NCBI RefSeq assembly: GCF_016909495.1 | Contig: NZ_JAFBFW010000006.1 | Coordinates: forward strand, 1-64,000 | Direction of reading: 5' to 3' | Source of the DNA: Pantoea coffeiphila | Lineage (GTDB): Bacteria > Pseudomonadota > Gammaproteobacteria > Enterobacterales > Enterobacteriaceae | Length of the DNA: 64,000 nucleotides | Part shown: positions 32,727 through 40,996 of the stretch, one piece after another | Layout: the number at the start of each line of letters is the position of its first letter | Position numbering within the stretch: position 1 is the stretch's first letter | The notes under the pieces: model-generated | The model's input: the letters and a program-made list of their open reading frames with translations, nothing else | Databases searched by the model: none | What the model was told of the DNA's origin: nothing | Made by a program: the position numbers and the translations under genes

Positions 32727-33458
32727 ATGATTAAAGTCAGCGGGTTAAATAAGAAGTTTAAGAATTATCAGGCGCTTAACGATATCAGTTTCAGCGTCCG
32801 ACGCGGCGAAGTGGTGTCGATTATCGGGCCGTCCGGCTCGGGAAAATCCACGCTGTTGCGCAGCCTGAATCTGCTGGTGAAACCCGACAGCGGCCAGCTC
32901 ACCATCGGTGATGAAACGGTCGATGCCGCGTCCCTGACCCACCGCAACACCACCCGTTTTCGTCGCCAGAGCGCGATGGTCTTTCAGCACTACAACCTGT
33001 TTAAGAACAAAACCGCGCTGGAAAATATCTCCGAAGTGCTGATCTACGGCCGTGGTTATCGCCGGGATGAGGCACGCGATCGGGGGATGGAACTGCTGAC
33101 CAGCGTCGGGCTGGCGCACAAGGCCGACGCCTGGCCCATTACGCTGTCCGGCGGTCAGCAGCAGCGCGTCGGCATCGCCCGCGCGCTGAGCCTGGAACCG
33201 GAAGCGCTGCTGCTGGATGAACCCACCTCATCGCTCGACCCGGAGCTGCGGCGCGACATTCTCAACCTGATCGCCAGTCTGGCCGAGCGCTCGCTGACCA
33301 TGCTGATCGTCACCCATGAAATGAAGTTCGCCCGTGATATTTCACAGCGGATATTTTTTATGGAGCAGGGGCGCATCCTTGAGCAGGGCGCGCCGGATGT
33401 GCTGTTCGATCCCGTCACGGAAAACCGCGCGCACCGCTTCCTCCACGAATTTGCCTGA
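32727..33458 (+). CDS. Amino-acid ABC transporter ATP-binding protein
   Basis: A 243-residue GlnQ/TcyN-type ATPase: Walker [10 protein letters not shown] (about residue 34), Q-loop VFQHYNLF, signature LSGGQQQR, Walker B LLLDEPTSSLDP and switch His in IVTHE. It is first in a four-gene operon with permease, lipoprotein and flavin monooxygenase. The order is the mirror image of the 6009-9915 set. Cystine or another sulfur amino acid is a plausible substrate, by likeness to TcyN. Confidence 0.9.
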   Translation: MIKVSGLNKKFKNYQALNDISFSVRRGEVVSIIGPSGSGKSTLLRSLNLLVKPDSGQLTIGDETVDAASLTHRNTTRFRRQSAMVFQHYNLFKNKTALENISEVLIYGRGYRRDEARDRGMELLTSVGLAHKADAWPITLSGGQQQRVGIARALSLEPEALLLDEPTSSLDPELRRDILNLIASLAERSLTMLIVTHEMKFARDISQRIFFMEQGRILEQGAPDVLFDPVTENRAHRFLHEFA

Positions 33459-33481
33459 TACCACGATAAGGACATCCCGCC

Positions 33482-34150
33482 ATGAATTTTGACGTTGGCT
33501 ATATGCTGGGGATTATTCCCCAAATCCTGACCTATCTGCCGATCACCCTGTTTATTTCGCTGGCTTCCATTGTGCTGGCCACCGTACTGGGAGCCGGGCT
33601 GGCCGTTTTGCTGCGCGGCATCCGTCCGCTGGCGCTGTTCGCCCATCTGTATATCTCCTTTTTCCGCGGTACGCCGGTGCTGGTGCAGCTGCTGATTATC
33701 TACTTCGGCCTGCCGCAGCTGTTTCCGGTGCTTAACAGCCTGAGCGCCACGCACGCGGTGATCATCGGTCTGAGCCTGAACAGTGCCGCCTATCTGGCCG
33801 AGGTGTTTCGCGCGGCCATCGACTCGGTGGATCGCGGGCAGTGGGAGGCGTCGCTGGCGTCAGGCCTCAGCCACGTCAACGCGGCGAGGCGCATTCTTCT
33901 GCCGCAGGCGTGCCGCAATGCCATTCCCGCCGCCGGAAATATCTGGATTGGCCTGATCAAGAACTCGTCGCTGGCCTTTACCCTCGGGGTGAGTGAACTG
34001 CTGGCGGGCGGCAAGCTGATCGCCACCGAATCACTGAAATTCTTTGAAGCCTATTTTGCCGTCGGGCTGGTGTACTGGGCGCTGACCATTGTGCTCAGCG
34101 CGCTACAGCGGCAGCTGGAACGCTATATCGGCAAACCTTACGTCCTCTGA
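33482..34150 (+). CDS. Amino-acid ABC transporter permease
   Basis: A 222-residue inner-membrane permease of the polar amino-acid family: five hydrophobic segments, FFRGTPVLVQLLIIYFGLP (about residues 58-76) and the EAA loop around QWEASLASGLSHVNAARRI (about 119-137). It follows the ATPase by 23 bases and precedes the binding-protein gene by 19. Confidence 0.9.
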   Translation: MNFDVGYMLGIIPQILTYLPITLFISLASIVLATVLGAGLAVLLRGIRPLALFAHLYISFFRGTPVLVQLLIIYFGLPQLFPVLNSLSATHAVIIGLSLNSAAYLAEVFRAAIDSVDRGQWEASLASGLSHVNAARRILLPQACRNAIPAAGNIWIGLIKNSSLAFTLGVSELLAGGKLIATESLKFFEAYFAVGLVYWALTIVLSALQRQLERYIGKPYVL

Positions 34151-34169
34151 CTAACCGGGAAAAACAATA

Positions 34170-34961
34170 ATGAAAGGGTATAAATTTGTACTGATTGCCG
34201 GCGCGCTGGCACTGCTGAGCGGCTGTGATAATGCCGCCGATAAATCTGCGGAGCAGCCGGTGCTGAGGGTGGGCGCCACGCCGGACGGCTATCCGCACTA
34301 TTTTAAGCAGGGTAACGAAATCAAAGGCTTCAGCGCTGAGATCCTGCAGGCGGTGGCGGAGAAAATTCACTACAAAATCGAGTGGGTGACCTCCGACTGG
34401 GTCGGGGTGCTGGGCTCGCTGGAAACCGGCAAGGTGGATACGGTGGGCAATTTCGCCGACACGCCGGAGCGCCGCAAGAAATATGATTACAGCGTGCCGT
34501 ATTACTACTCTGCGGCGGCGCTGGCGGTCAGTGTGAATAACAACAGCATCCACGGGCTGAGCGACATGGCCGGGAAAACCGTGGCCGCCGAGCTGGGTTC
34601 GAACTATGCCAAAGTGCTGAAAGAGTTTGACCCGGAAAACAAAATCAAGCTGGTGACTTTCGAAGGGTCCGATGTGGTGTTTAACAGCGTGGCACAGGGC
34701 AAGGTGGATGCTTTCGTTTCCGGTCAGGTGATCCTGCTGGGGCAGATCAAACATAAGAATCTGCCGCTAAAAGTGGTCGGTGAAACCTTCGGCGAGAAGC
34801 AGGTGGCGCTGCCGTTCCGCAAGGATGCCCGGGGTGAGGAGCTGAAGGCGAAGGTGGATAAAGCGCTGACCGAACTGCGCGCAGACGGCACGCTGAAGAA
34901 GATCTCCGAGAAATGGTTTGATACCGATCTCACCGTCAGCACCCAACCGGTTAAGGGCTAA
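34170..34961 (+). CDS. Amino-acid ABC transporter binding lipoprotein
   Basis: A 263-residue family-3 binding protein with a lipoprotein signal: LALLSGC places the lipidated Cys at residue 19. The mature part begins after a short linker (DNAADKSAEQ) and has the marks VLRVGATPDGYPHYF, EIKGFSAEILQAVAEK and NFADTPERRKKYDYSVPY. Membrane anchoring is unusual for Gram-negative polar amino-acid binding proteins and contrasts with the free homologue at 7362. Followed 3 bases later by the monooxygenase gene. Confidence 0.87.
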   Translation: MKGYKFVLIAGALALLSGCDNAADKSAEQPVLRVGATPDGYPHYFKQGNEIKGFSAEILQAVAEKIHYKIEWVTSDWVGVLGSLETGKVDTVGNFADTPERRKKYDYSVPYYYSAAALAVSVNNNSIHGLSDMAGKTVAAELGSNYAKVLKEFDPENKIKLVTFEGSDVVFNSVAQGKVDAFVSGQVILLGQIKHKNLPLKVVGETFGEKQVALPFRKDARGEELKAKVDKALTELRADGTLKKISEKWFDTDLTVSTQPVKG

Positions 34962-34964
34962 ATT

Positions 34965-36272
34965 ATGTCACTGCATCTGGCGCTGTTTCTGGAAACCACC
35001 GGCTGTCACTATGCGGGCTGGCGGATGCCCGGCGCGGCAAAACCGAATCCCACCGACTGGCCGCTGATTAAATCTCTGGCGCAAAAGGCCGAGGCGGCTA
35101 AGTTCGATCTGATTTTTATGGCCGACAAGCTGTCGATTGATGATGTATACGGCGACAGCGTGACCGAAGCGGTGCGCCATCGCGTGACCGAGCGGCCGGA
35201 ACCGTTCACCGTGCTCTCTGCACTGGGCGCGGTCACCGATAAAATCGGCCTGGCGGGAACCATTTCCAGCTCGGTGATCCAGCCCTTTGCCGCTGCGCGC
35301 ACCCTGGCCACGCTGGACCATCTGACCGGCGGGCGTGCTGGTTGGAATGTGGTGACCTCGACCAGCGATGCCGAAGCGGCCAATTTTGGTCAGACGCTGC
35401 TGAGCCACGAACAGCGATACGAAAAGGCAGAAGCATTTATCGAAGCGGTCCGCACGCTGTGGGACAGCTGGGCGGATGATGCGATTATCGGCGATCGTGA
35501 AAACGGCATTTATGCCGACGGCAGCCGGATTCGCTATGCCGGCATCGATAACGACTGGTTCAGCAGCCGCGGGCCGCTGAATATTTCCCGCCCGCCGCAG
35601 GGCCATCCGGTGACGTTTCAGGCCGGTGGTTCAGGGCCGTTTATGGAGCTGGCGGCGCGCACGGCGGATGCGGTGTTTGCCGCCGAAAAACCCGATCTTG
35701 CCTCGGCACAGGCCTGGTACGCGGCGGTGAAAGCGCGGGTGGTGGCCCACGGCCGAACGCCAGATAGCCTGAAGATCCTGCCCGGCTTACAGCCGGTGAT
35801 TGGCCGTACGCAGAAGGAGGCCGACGATCTGCTGAATGAGCTGAAGCAGCTGCATCATCCGCTGGCCACCCTGACCCACCTTTCAAACACCATGAACTAC
35901 GACTGGGCGCAGCACGATCTTGACGGTCCGGTGCCGGATATTGTCGGCCAGCTGGCGAGAAAAGAGCGCTTTGCGCCGATGCTGAGCCATGCGAGAGAAC
36001 AGGGGATGACCGTGCGGCAGTTTACCAAATGGGTCGCCGGGTCCGGATTTATCGTGGCGGGAACCGCACAGTCGCTGGCGGCACGTATCGCCGAGTGGTA
36101 TCAGCAGCGTGCGGTGGATGGTTTTGTGGTGATGCCGCCGTGGATCCCCGAAGCCTCGGACGCCTTTTTCAACGACGTGGTGCCGCTGCTACAGGAGAGG
36201 GGCGTGTTCCGCACAGCGTATCAGGCCGATACGCTGCGCGGTCATTTAGGCCTGGAGCGCCCGGCGCATTAA
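34965..36272 (+). CDS. LLM-class FMN-dependent monooxygenase (NtaA-type)
   Basis: A 435-residue luciferase-like flavin monooxygenase of the NtaA/SnaA/DszA group, with SLHLALFLETTGCHYAGWR at the start, the AGWNVVTSTSDAEAANFG segment (about 125-142) and NISRPPQGHPVTFQAGGSG (about 205-223). It is a distant paralogue of the 6009 product. As last gene of an amino-acid importer operon it is expected to oxidise the imported compound, perhaps releasing sulfite or ammonia for assimilation. It needs reduced FMN from an unlinked reductase. Its end overlaps the convergent tetR gene by 4 bases. Confidence 0.85.
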   Translation: MSLHLALFLETTGCHYAGWRMPGAAKPNPTDWPLIKSLAQKAEAAKFDLIFMADKLSIDDVYGDSVTEAVRHRVTERPEPFTVLSALGAVTDKIGLAGTISSSVIQPFAAARTLATLDHLTGGRAGWNVVTSTSDAEAANFGQTLLSHEQRYEKAEAFIEAVRTLWDSWADDAIIGDRENGIYADGSRIRYAGIDNDWFSSRGPLNISRPPQGHPVTFQAGGSGPFMELAARTADAVFAAEKPDLASAQAWYAAVKARVVAHGRTPDSLKILPGLQPVIGRTQKEADDLLNELKQLHHPLATLTHLSNTMNYDWAQHDLDGPVPDIVGQLARKERFAPMLSHAREQGMTVRQFTKWVAGSGFIVAGTAQSLAARIAEWYQQRAVDGFVVMPPWIPEASDAFFNDVVPLLQERGVFRTAYQADTLRGHLGLERPAH

Positions 36273-36916
36273 TCCACACCCAGCCTGCTGAGCACCGGCC
36301 ACTGCAGCATCAGTGTATCCACCAGCGCATTCAGTTCCGCTTCCGTCGCGCCTTCGCGGGCGCGTACGGACATCCCCTGCAGCAGGCAGCCCAGCCAGGC
36401 GGAAATGCCTTTCAGGTCCGCCCGCGGGTCCAGCTCGCCGGCCGTCTGACGGTCCTGCAGAAACTCCAGCAGATTCTGTTCCTGGTTGTCATGCCGCCTG
36501 CGCAGCATTTTCGCCACGTCTTCAGAGCTGGCGGAAAGCCCGGTTGAGGTGCAGATAAAGAAACAGCCGCCCGGCTTTTCGCTGTCGGTAAAACAGGCCG
36601 CCGTTGAGCGGAAGTAGTTTTCCACGCCGCTGGCAACGCAGCTATCCGGGCAGGAGAGCGCTGCGGCACTTTTACTGGCGAACTTCTCGGTATAGCGATC
36701 CACCGCCGCGCGGAACATTCCCTCTTTATTGGTAAATTCAGCATACAGCGTTGGCGCTTTTGCGCCCGTCGCCGCCACCAGATCGGCCAGCGACGTGGCT
36801 TCATAGCCATGACGCCAGAACAGCTCCAGCGCGATATCCAGCGCCGCTTCCCGATCGAAGGTTTTTGGCCGTCCCCGGCCTTTACGTGTTGCTGCGTCCT
36901 GCTCAGTCGTTGTCAT
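36269..36916 (-). CDS. TetR/AcrR family transcriptional regulator
   Basis: A 215-residue TetR regulator: HTH about residues 18-60 (ALDIALELFWRHGYEATSLADLVAATGAKAPTLYAEF) and a helical ligand domain with two Cys pairs (SCPDSCVASG, AACF) that might sense electrophiles or oxidants. The ATG at 36916 fits AGGA better than the in-frame starts further upstream. It is divergent from two DUF1471 genes; near-identical 18-base palindromes flank the DUF1471 promoter and a weaker copy (36951-36966) lies in its own promoter, so it is probably their repressor and an autorepressor. Confidence 0.85.
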   Translation of the reverse strand: MTTTEQDAATRKGRGRPKTFDREAALDIALELFWRHGYEATSLADLVAATGAKAPTLYAEFTNKEGMFRAAVDRYTEKFASKSAAALSCPDSCVASGVENYFRSTAACFTDSEKPGGCFFICTSTGLSASSEDVAKMLRRRHDNQEQNLLEFLQDRQTAGELDPRADLKGISAWLGCLLQGMSVRAREGATEAELNALVDTLMLQWPVLSRLGVD

Positions 36917-36950
36917 CATTCCTCGCTTAGCATTACCGCACAAATGATTA

Positions 36951-36966
36951 AATTATCAATCAGTAT
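36951..36966. promoter_or_regulatory. Degenerate TetR operator in tetR promoter
   Basis: AATTATCAATCAGTAT resembles the two better sites at 37075 and 37132 (AATTATCGATCGTTAA); suits autoregulation. Confidence 0.35.
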
Positions 36967-37074
36967 AAAAACATTGTTAGCCGCTGTCGAGCGGTACGTA
37001 ATGGCTGATTTCGTCTGGCGTTATGCAAAAAAGTGCTCACTATAAAAATAGTAAATTCAATGAATTAGTTATTA

Positions 37075-37092
37075 AATTATCGATCGTTAATA
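37075..37092. promoter_or_regulatory. TetR operator A
   Basis: AATTATCGATCGTTAATA, a near-palindrome centred on CGATCG, just upstream of the -35 box of the DUF1471 promoter. Sixteen of its 18 bases or more match operator B. Confidence 0.6.
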
Positions 37093-37100
37093 AAATGGTG

Positions 37101-37129
37101 TTGACGATACGTACGACGGAGGATAACAT
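37101..37129 (+). promoter_or_regulatory. Sigma-70 promoter of the DUF1471 genes
   Basis: TTGACG (37101-37106), 17-base spacer, TAACAT (37124-37129). It is bracketed by the two TetR-type palindromes. Confidence 0.6.
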
Positions 37130-37131
37130 TT

Positions 37132-37149
37132 AATTATCGATCGTTAATT
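37132..37149. promoter_or_regulatory. TetR operator B
   Basis: AATTATCGATCGTTAATT, an 18-base palindrome with one mismatched pair, covering the expected transcription start. Bound repressor here would block initiation. Centre-to-centre distance to operator A is 57 bases. Confidence 0.6.
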
Positions 37150-37197
37150 AATAACGACGCCAACTAACCGAACAGCACAAAATCGAGAGTAAATATT

Positions 37198-37455
37198 ATG
37201 AAAACCATTAAAATGACCATCGCTGCAATCGCTCTGGCTTCCGTTTCTTTCACCGGCTTCGCAGCCGATCTGGTTAACAGTGCACCTCAGCAGCAGCAAC
37301 AGATTGGGGTTGTTTCTGCAGGCGGCGCGTCAAATCTTTCTTCACTGGAAGCGAAACTGGCAGTGAAAGCTGAACAGGCAGGCGCGAAATCTTTCCGAAT
37401 CACCTCGACTTCTGGCGATAACAAACTGCACGGTACAGCGGTTATCTATCAGTAA
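37198..37455 (+). CDS. DUF1471 (YdgH/BhsA/McbA) small periplasmic protein
   Basis: An 85-residue exported protein of the DUF1471 family, which includes the stress, biofilm and membrane-permeability proteins BhsA and McbA. A signal peptide ends at GFAA-D (about residue 23). The family core is seen in IGVVSAGGASNLSSLEAKLAVKAEQAGAKSFRI and the ending GTAVIYQ (each shown by position in the mature part, residues 36-85). It has a good sigma-70 promoter and two TetR operators upstream. Confidence 0.87.
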   Translation: MKTIKMTIAAIALASVSFTGFAADLVNSAPQQQQQIGVVSAGGASNLSSLEAKLAVKAEQAGAKSFRITSTSGDNKLHGTAVIYQ

Positions 37456-37491
37456 TTCATCTATTACAGGAAAAGGCATCAAGGGGACATG

Positions 37492-37749
37492 ATGAACATT
37501 CGTAAAACGGCCCTTGTTGCAGTCATCCTGAGCACGGTTTCCGGTGCCAGCCTGGCAGCACAAACAGAGGGTTACCTGACCACGGTGCAACAGCCTTCAA
37601 CCACCAGTTTTGTAACCGGCAGCACTACTCTGGTTGCACTGACGACCCAGCTGTCGGGCAAGGCCACCGCCGTGCCTGCCAGAGCGATTCGCACCGCAGC
37701 GTATACGGAACCGAATAGCCTGGTGGGTACCACCATCAGCTATCATTGA
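37492..37749 (+). CDS. Second, diverged DUF1471-like exported protein
   Basis: An 85-residue exported protein (ATG 37492; an ATG three bases earlier is too close to AAGGGG). The signal peptide ends near ASLAA-Q. The mature part is weakly like DUF1471: it ends in VGTTISYH, matching GTAVIYQ of its neighbour, but the central AGA-type helix region is replaced by a Thr/Ala/Pro-rich stretch. It follows the first DUF1471 gene by 36 bases, probably in one transcript ended by the hairpin at 37766. Confidence 0.65.
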   Translation: MNIRKTALVAVILSTVSGASLAAQTEGYLTTVQQPSTTSFVTGSTTLVALTTQLSGKATAVPARAIRTAAYTEPNSLVGTTISYH

Positions 37750-37765
37750 TATGCACTTCTTATCA

Positions 37766-37800
37766 GGCGCCGCTTCTTAACAGCGGCGCCTTTCTGTTTT
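37766..37800 (+). terminator. Terminator after DUF1471 genes
   Basis: Perfect 8-base stem GGCGCCGC / GCGGCGCC, 9-base loop, then TTTCTGTTTT. Confidence 0.85.
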
Positions 37801-37846
37801 GGCATTTTGCGTACTATCCTCAATCCCACTCTATAAGGAATCGATA

Positions 37847-38434
37847 ATGCGTATATTTGGCTATATCAGCGAAAAAGAAAGTCGATATTCAGACAGCAAA
37901 ACGCCGTTTTTACCGGGTTATAATTTCCACGAACGTCATCAGTCCGGGCCTATTCGTGCCAGCGCAGAGGCTATCCTTGATGCCGTTGCCGCGTACGATA
38001 TGCGTGGCGATCCTCTTTCTAATGCTTTCATGACGTTGCGCGAGCTGCCCGGTAAGTGTTTCCCCGCGAATGAATCTCGCGAGCCAAAGGCGGCTTTTGG
38101 TTTGCATACCTTCACCCCGCTGGATCGGCAGCCGGACAGTTTGACTTACGGCCTGACCGGGCGGTTCTGGCGACCTGATATGGGCATTATTCCGCTGCGG
38201 GATGTGCACAAATTCTTTGCGTTCAACGAGCCCGGCGTGGCCCGCCTGGTGTTGCATTTTCAACTATTGCCGGCAGGAGATGACTGGCGGCTGAAAACCG
38301 AAACGTTTATCAACTGTCCGGACAAAGCCACCCGGCTCAAGTTGCTGCCTTACTGGCTGTTGATCCGCACGGCCAGCGGTATTATTCGCAAACGCACGCT
38401 TTCTGCTATTCAGCGCCAGCTTTCCGCATCTTAA
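37847..38434 (+). CDS. Conserved hypothetical protein
   Basis: A 195-residue, probably cytosolic protein without signal peptide. The ATG at 37847 follows AAGGAA. The middle (SLTYGLTGRFWRPDMGIIPL) and the ending (KLLPYWLLIRTASGIIRKRTLSAIQRQ, by position about residues 163-190) resemble the DUF2867-type or SRPBCC-like families in which a lipid or small ligand pocket is predicted, but I am not certain of the family. The gene stands alone after a terminator, so no function can be inferred from context. Confidence 0.6.
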   Translation: MRIFGYISEKESRYSDSKTPFLPGYNFHERHQSGPIRASAEAILDAVAAYDMRGDPLSNAFMTLRELPGKCFPANESREPKAAFGLHTFTPLDRQPDSLTYGLTGRFWRPDMGIIPLRDVHKFFAFNEPGVARLVLHFQLLPAGDDWRLKTETFINCPDKATRLKLLPYWLLIRTASGIIRKRTLSAIQRQLSAS

Positions 38435-38540
38435 ATGTTGTTTCACCCTTCCGATCGAGTCACGGTCATCAGCGAAAGCACGCAAGCTCAAACAGAAGAC
38501 CCCACAGATAACGCAGATTGATAGCGTGGTAAATCCAGTG

Positions 38541-38564
38541 GTCACGGGGCTTTCGACCCCTGAC
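38541..38564 (+). other. Hairpin upstream of aldehyde dehydrogenase
   Basis: GTCA-(C)-GGGG, 7-base loop, CCCC-TGAC, 36 bases before the ATG at 38600. It may be part of the leader or a regulator site. Confidence 0.3.
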
Positions 38565-38599
38565 AAGAATGGATTCTCTCTCTCAAACAGGGGCTTTGT

Positions 38600-40087
38600 A
38601 TGACTCAGGTAAAACAGCTGGCGGCGGTGAGCGCATTTTTACAACGCGATCACGGCCATTTTATTAATGGATTGAGCCAGCCGGGGGGAGGTGCTCTGCG
38701 CCCGGTTATCGACCCTGCAACAGGGAATGAGGTGGCACGCGTTCACGACGGCTGCGCGGAAGATGTTTCAGCGGCCATGGCGGCGGCTCAGCAGGCTTTT
38801 CGCGGCAGCTGGGCGGATATGCCGGTGCTGGCGCGGGGAAATCTGATGCTGAAATTGGCCGATGCCATGGAACAGCATCGGGAAGAGCTGGCGCAGATAG
38901 AAACGCTGTGCTCCGGGAAAACCATCGCGCTGTCTCGCGGCCTGGAAGTGGATCAGGCGGTCGCGTTTTTACGTTACTTTGCCGGATGGGCCGGAAAAAT
39001 TTACGGCGAAACGACCGAGATCTCCCTGCCGTCATTCAACGGAGAAAAGTATCGCGGATTTACCCAGCGTGAACCGCTGGGGGTCGTGGTCGGTATTATT
39101 CCCTGGAACTTCTCGATCATGATTGCCATCTGGAAGATGGCGGCGGCACTGGTTTGTGGCTGTACCGTGGTGCTGAAACCCAGTGAATTTACCCCGCTGA
39201 CCATGCTGCGGGTGGCTCAGCTGGCAGCCGACGTAGGCTTCCCTCCGGGCACGATCAACGTTCTCAACGGCAACGGCGGATTGCTGGGACCCTTACTAAT
39301 CGAACACCCGTTCTGTGCCAAAGTGACCTTTACCGGTTCGGTGCCGACCGGCCGTGCGGTGGGTAATGCCGCCAGCGCGCTGGCGAAACCGGCGACTCTG
39401 GAACTGGGCGGTAAAAACGCCGCACTGTTTCTGGCGGATATGTCGGTCAGTGAGATGGTCGATGGCATCATGGAGGCGGGCTATGTAAATCAGGGGCAAA
39501 TCTGCGCGTCGGCTGAGCGTTTCTACCTGCCTGCAGAGAAAATGGACGAAGTCCTTAGCGCCCTGATCCAGCGGCTTTCTCAGCTGAATGTGGCTTCCCC
39601 GTTCGACGAAGAGTGCCAGATCGGACCGCTGGCCAACAAGGCCCATCTGGAGAAAATTCAGAAGATGGTTGCCAGGGCGAAAGAGGATGGTGATGAGATC
39701 CTTTACGGTGGATATTCGCCGGACCGTCCCGGTTACTATTTCCTGCCGACGGTGGTGAAAGTACACAGTGAAAACTCTACGCTGATGCGTGAGGAAACCT
39801 TCGGCCCGGTTGGATCGTTCCTCGCCTATGACGATGAGGAAAAGGCACTTCAGCAGATTAATAACTCGCCGTTCGGCCTTGCCGCCAGCGTCTGGACGCA
39901 TAATTTCAATAAGGCAATTCGCTATAGCGAGCGCATCCAGGCCGGTATTGTCTGGATAAACATGCATACCTTCCTCGATCCGGCGCTGCCATTTGGTGGA
40001 ATAAAAAGCTCCGGTAACGGGCGTGAATTTGGTAGCGCATTTATCAACGACTATACGCGTCTGAAATCGGTGATGATGCGCTATTAA
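38600..40087 (+). CDS. feaB: Phenylacetaldehyde dehydrogenase-like (FeaB-type) aldehyde dehydrogenase
   Basis: A 495-residue NAD-dependent aldehyde dehydrogenase close to FeaB, which oxidises phenylacetaldehyde and 4-hydroxyphenylacetaldehyde. Present are VVVGIIPWNFSIMI (cofactor site, about residue 164), general-base Glu in TLELGGKNAAL, catalytic Cys in NQGQICASAERFY and the ending LPFGGIKSSGNGREFG. No amine oxidase tynA or FeaR activator is adjacent. With the hpa cluster 9 kb away, it could supply 4-hydroxyphenylacetate from tyramine-type compounds; this link is inference. Confidence 0.72.
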   Translation: MTQVKQLAAVSAFLQRDHGHFINGLSQPGGGALRPVIDPATGNEVARVHDGCAEDVSAAMAAAQQAFRGSWADMPVLARGNLMLKLADAMEQHREELAQIETLCSGKTIALSRGLEVDQAVAFLRYFAGWAGKIYGETTEISLPSFNGEKYRGFTQREPLGVVVGIIPWNFSIMIAIWKMAAALVCGCTVVLKPSEFTPLTMLRVAQLAADVGFPPGTINVLNGNGGLLGPLLIEHPFCAKVTFTGSVPTGRAVGNAASALAKPATLELGGKNAALFLADMSVSEMVDGIMEAGYVNQGQICASAERFYLPAEKMDEVLSALIQRLSQLNVASPFDEECQIGPLANKAHLEKIQKMVARAKEDGDEILYGGYSPDRPGYYFLPTVVKVHSENSTLMREETFGPVGSFLAYDDEEKALQQINNSPFGLAASVWTHNFNKAIRYSERIQAGIVWINMHTFLDPALPFGGIKSSGNGREFGSAFINDYTRLKSVMMRY

Positions 40088-40096
40088 TCTTCCCCC

Positions 40097-40118
40097 CGGG
40101 CGATGATCGCATCGCCCG
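40097..40118. terminator. Bidirectional hairpin between ALDH and luxR genes
   Basis: Perfect 9-base stem CGGGCGATG / CATCGCCCG with loop ATCG, between the convergent stops at 40087 and 40121. No long T run. Confidence 0.55.
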
Positions 40119-40120
40119 TA

Positions 40121-40789
40121 TTACATCAGATAATCGCGGTCGCAGGCCATCCCCAAACAGGAGAGCAGTTCGGTGCGGCTGTTGGCATTGGTTTTGGCGA
40201 AGATATTCCGCAGATGGGTCTTGACCGTGGACAGCGAAATATCCAGCCGCAGCGCGATACGCTTATTGCAGGACCCCTCCCGAACCATCTCAACGATTTG
40301 CCGTTCTTTTGGCGTCAGCCGACACTGCTGTTCACAGGGAATCAACTCTTCGGTCGCCAGGGACAGTAGCGGTAGGGATGCGCGCAGTTTCAGGCGCTCC
40401 GCCAGAGTGAACGCGCGATCGCGCATCATCGACAGGCCAGCGACTATACGCTTACGCTGCCGAACATAGACTTCAACCATGTCGCTAATACCGTTGGGCT
40501 GCATAAACCGGCGATAGAAATCGGTGGTGCGGCTCGACTCTTCCAGTCGCGCCAGCGTGACCGGCAGATGATTGAAGCGTCGGGGATGCAGCGGGTCTAT
40601 CGGCATGAACGACGCCAGGTAATCCTGATGCGTTTGCGGGTCGATGCCGCTCAGGAGGTGATGTTCAGGTGTCAGCTGGTTGTCTACGAGATAAAACGCG
40701 GCGGTAGCGCCGGGGATAAAATGGGTAATACTGGTCAGGCAGTCATGGATAAAGGCATCTGGATGGATTGTGAATGGTATGGCGTTCAT
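40121..40789 (-). CDS. LuxR-type (NarL-like HTH) transcriptional regulator
   Basis: A 222-residue regulator with a C-terminal LuxR helix-turn-helix (LTPKERQIVEMVREGSCNKRIALRLDISLSTVKTHL, about residues 157-192) and an N-terminal PAS/GAF-like sensing region of about 140 residues; no phosphorylatable receiver domain is seen. The ATG at 40789 follows GGGAG; longer starts run into promoter DNA. It lies between the aldehyde dehydrogenase (convergent) and apbE, and could control either the ALDH or the fumarate reductase genes. Confidence 0.8.
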   Translation of the reverse strand: MNAIPFTIHPDAFIHDCLTSITHFIPGATAAFYLVDNQLTPEHHLLSGIDPQTHQDYLASFMPIDPLHPRRFNHLPVTLARLEESSRTTDFYRRFMQPNGISDMVEVYVRQRKRIVAGLSMMRDRAFTLAERLKLRASLPLLSLATEELIPCEQQCRLTPKERQIVEMVREGSCNKRIALRLDISLSTVKTHLRNIFAKTNANSRTELLSCLGMACDRDYLM

Positions 40790-40996
40790 GATTTTCTCCC
40801 TGAATCGCTCCCTGATGTGGGGGTTAATACATTTTTTCACCCTAATCCAAACTTTGTTTTTAACACAATTTAAACATTTCGATAACGTGACGTGAGGCAT
40901 GTATTCCCCGCACGCCGTTGCCAGTCGTTTTATCACGTCGTTTGGTCATTTTTTTGGCAGGCTCACACTATTTTCGTGCGGAACATCTCGCTGCAG

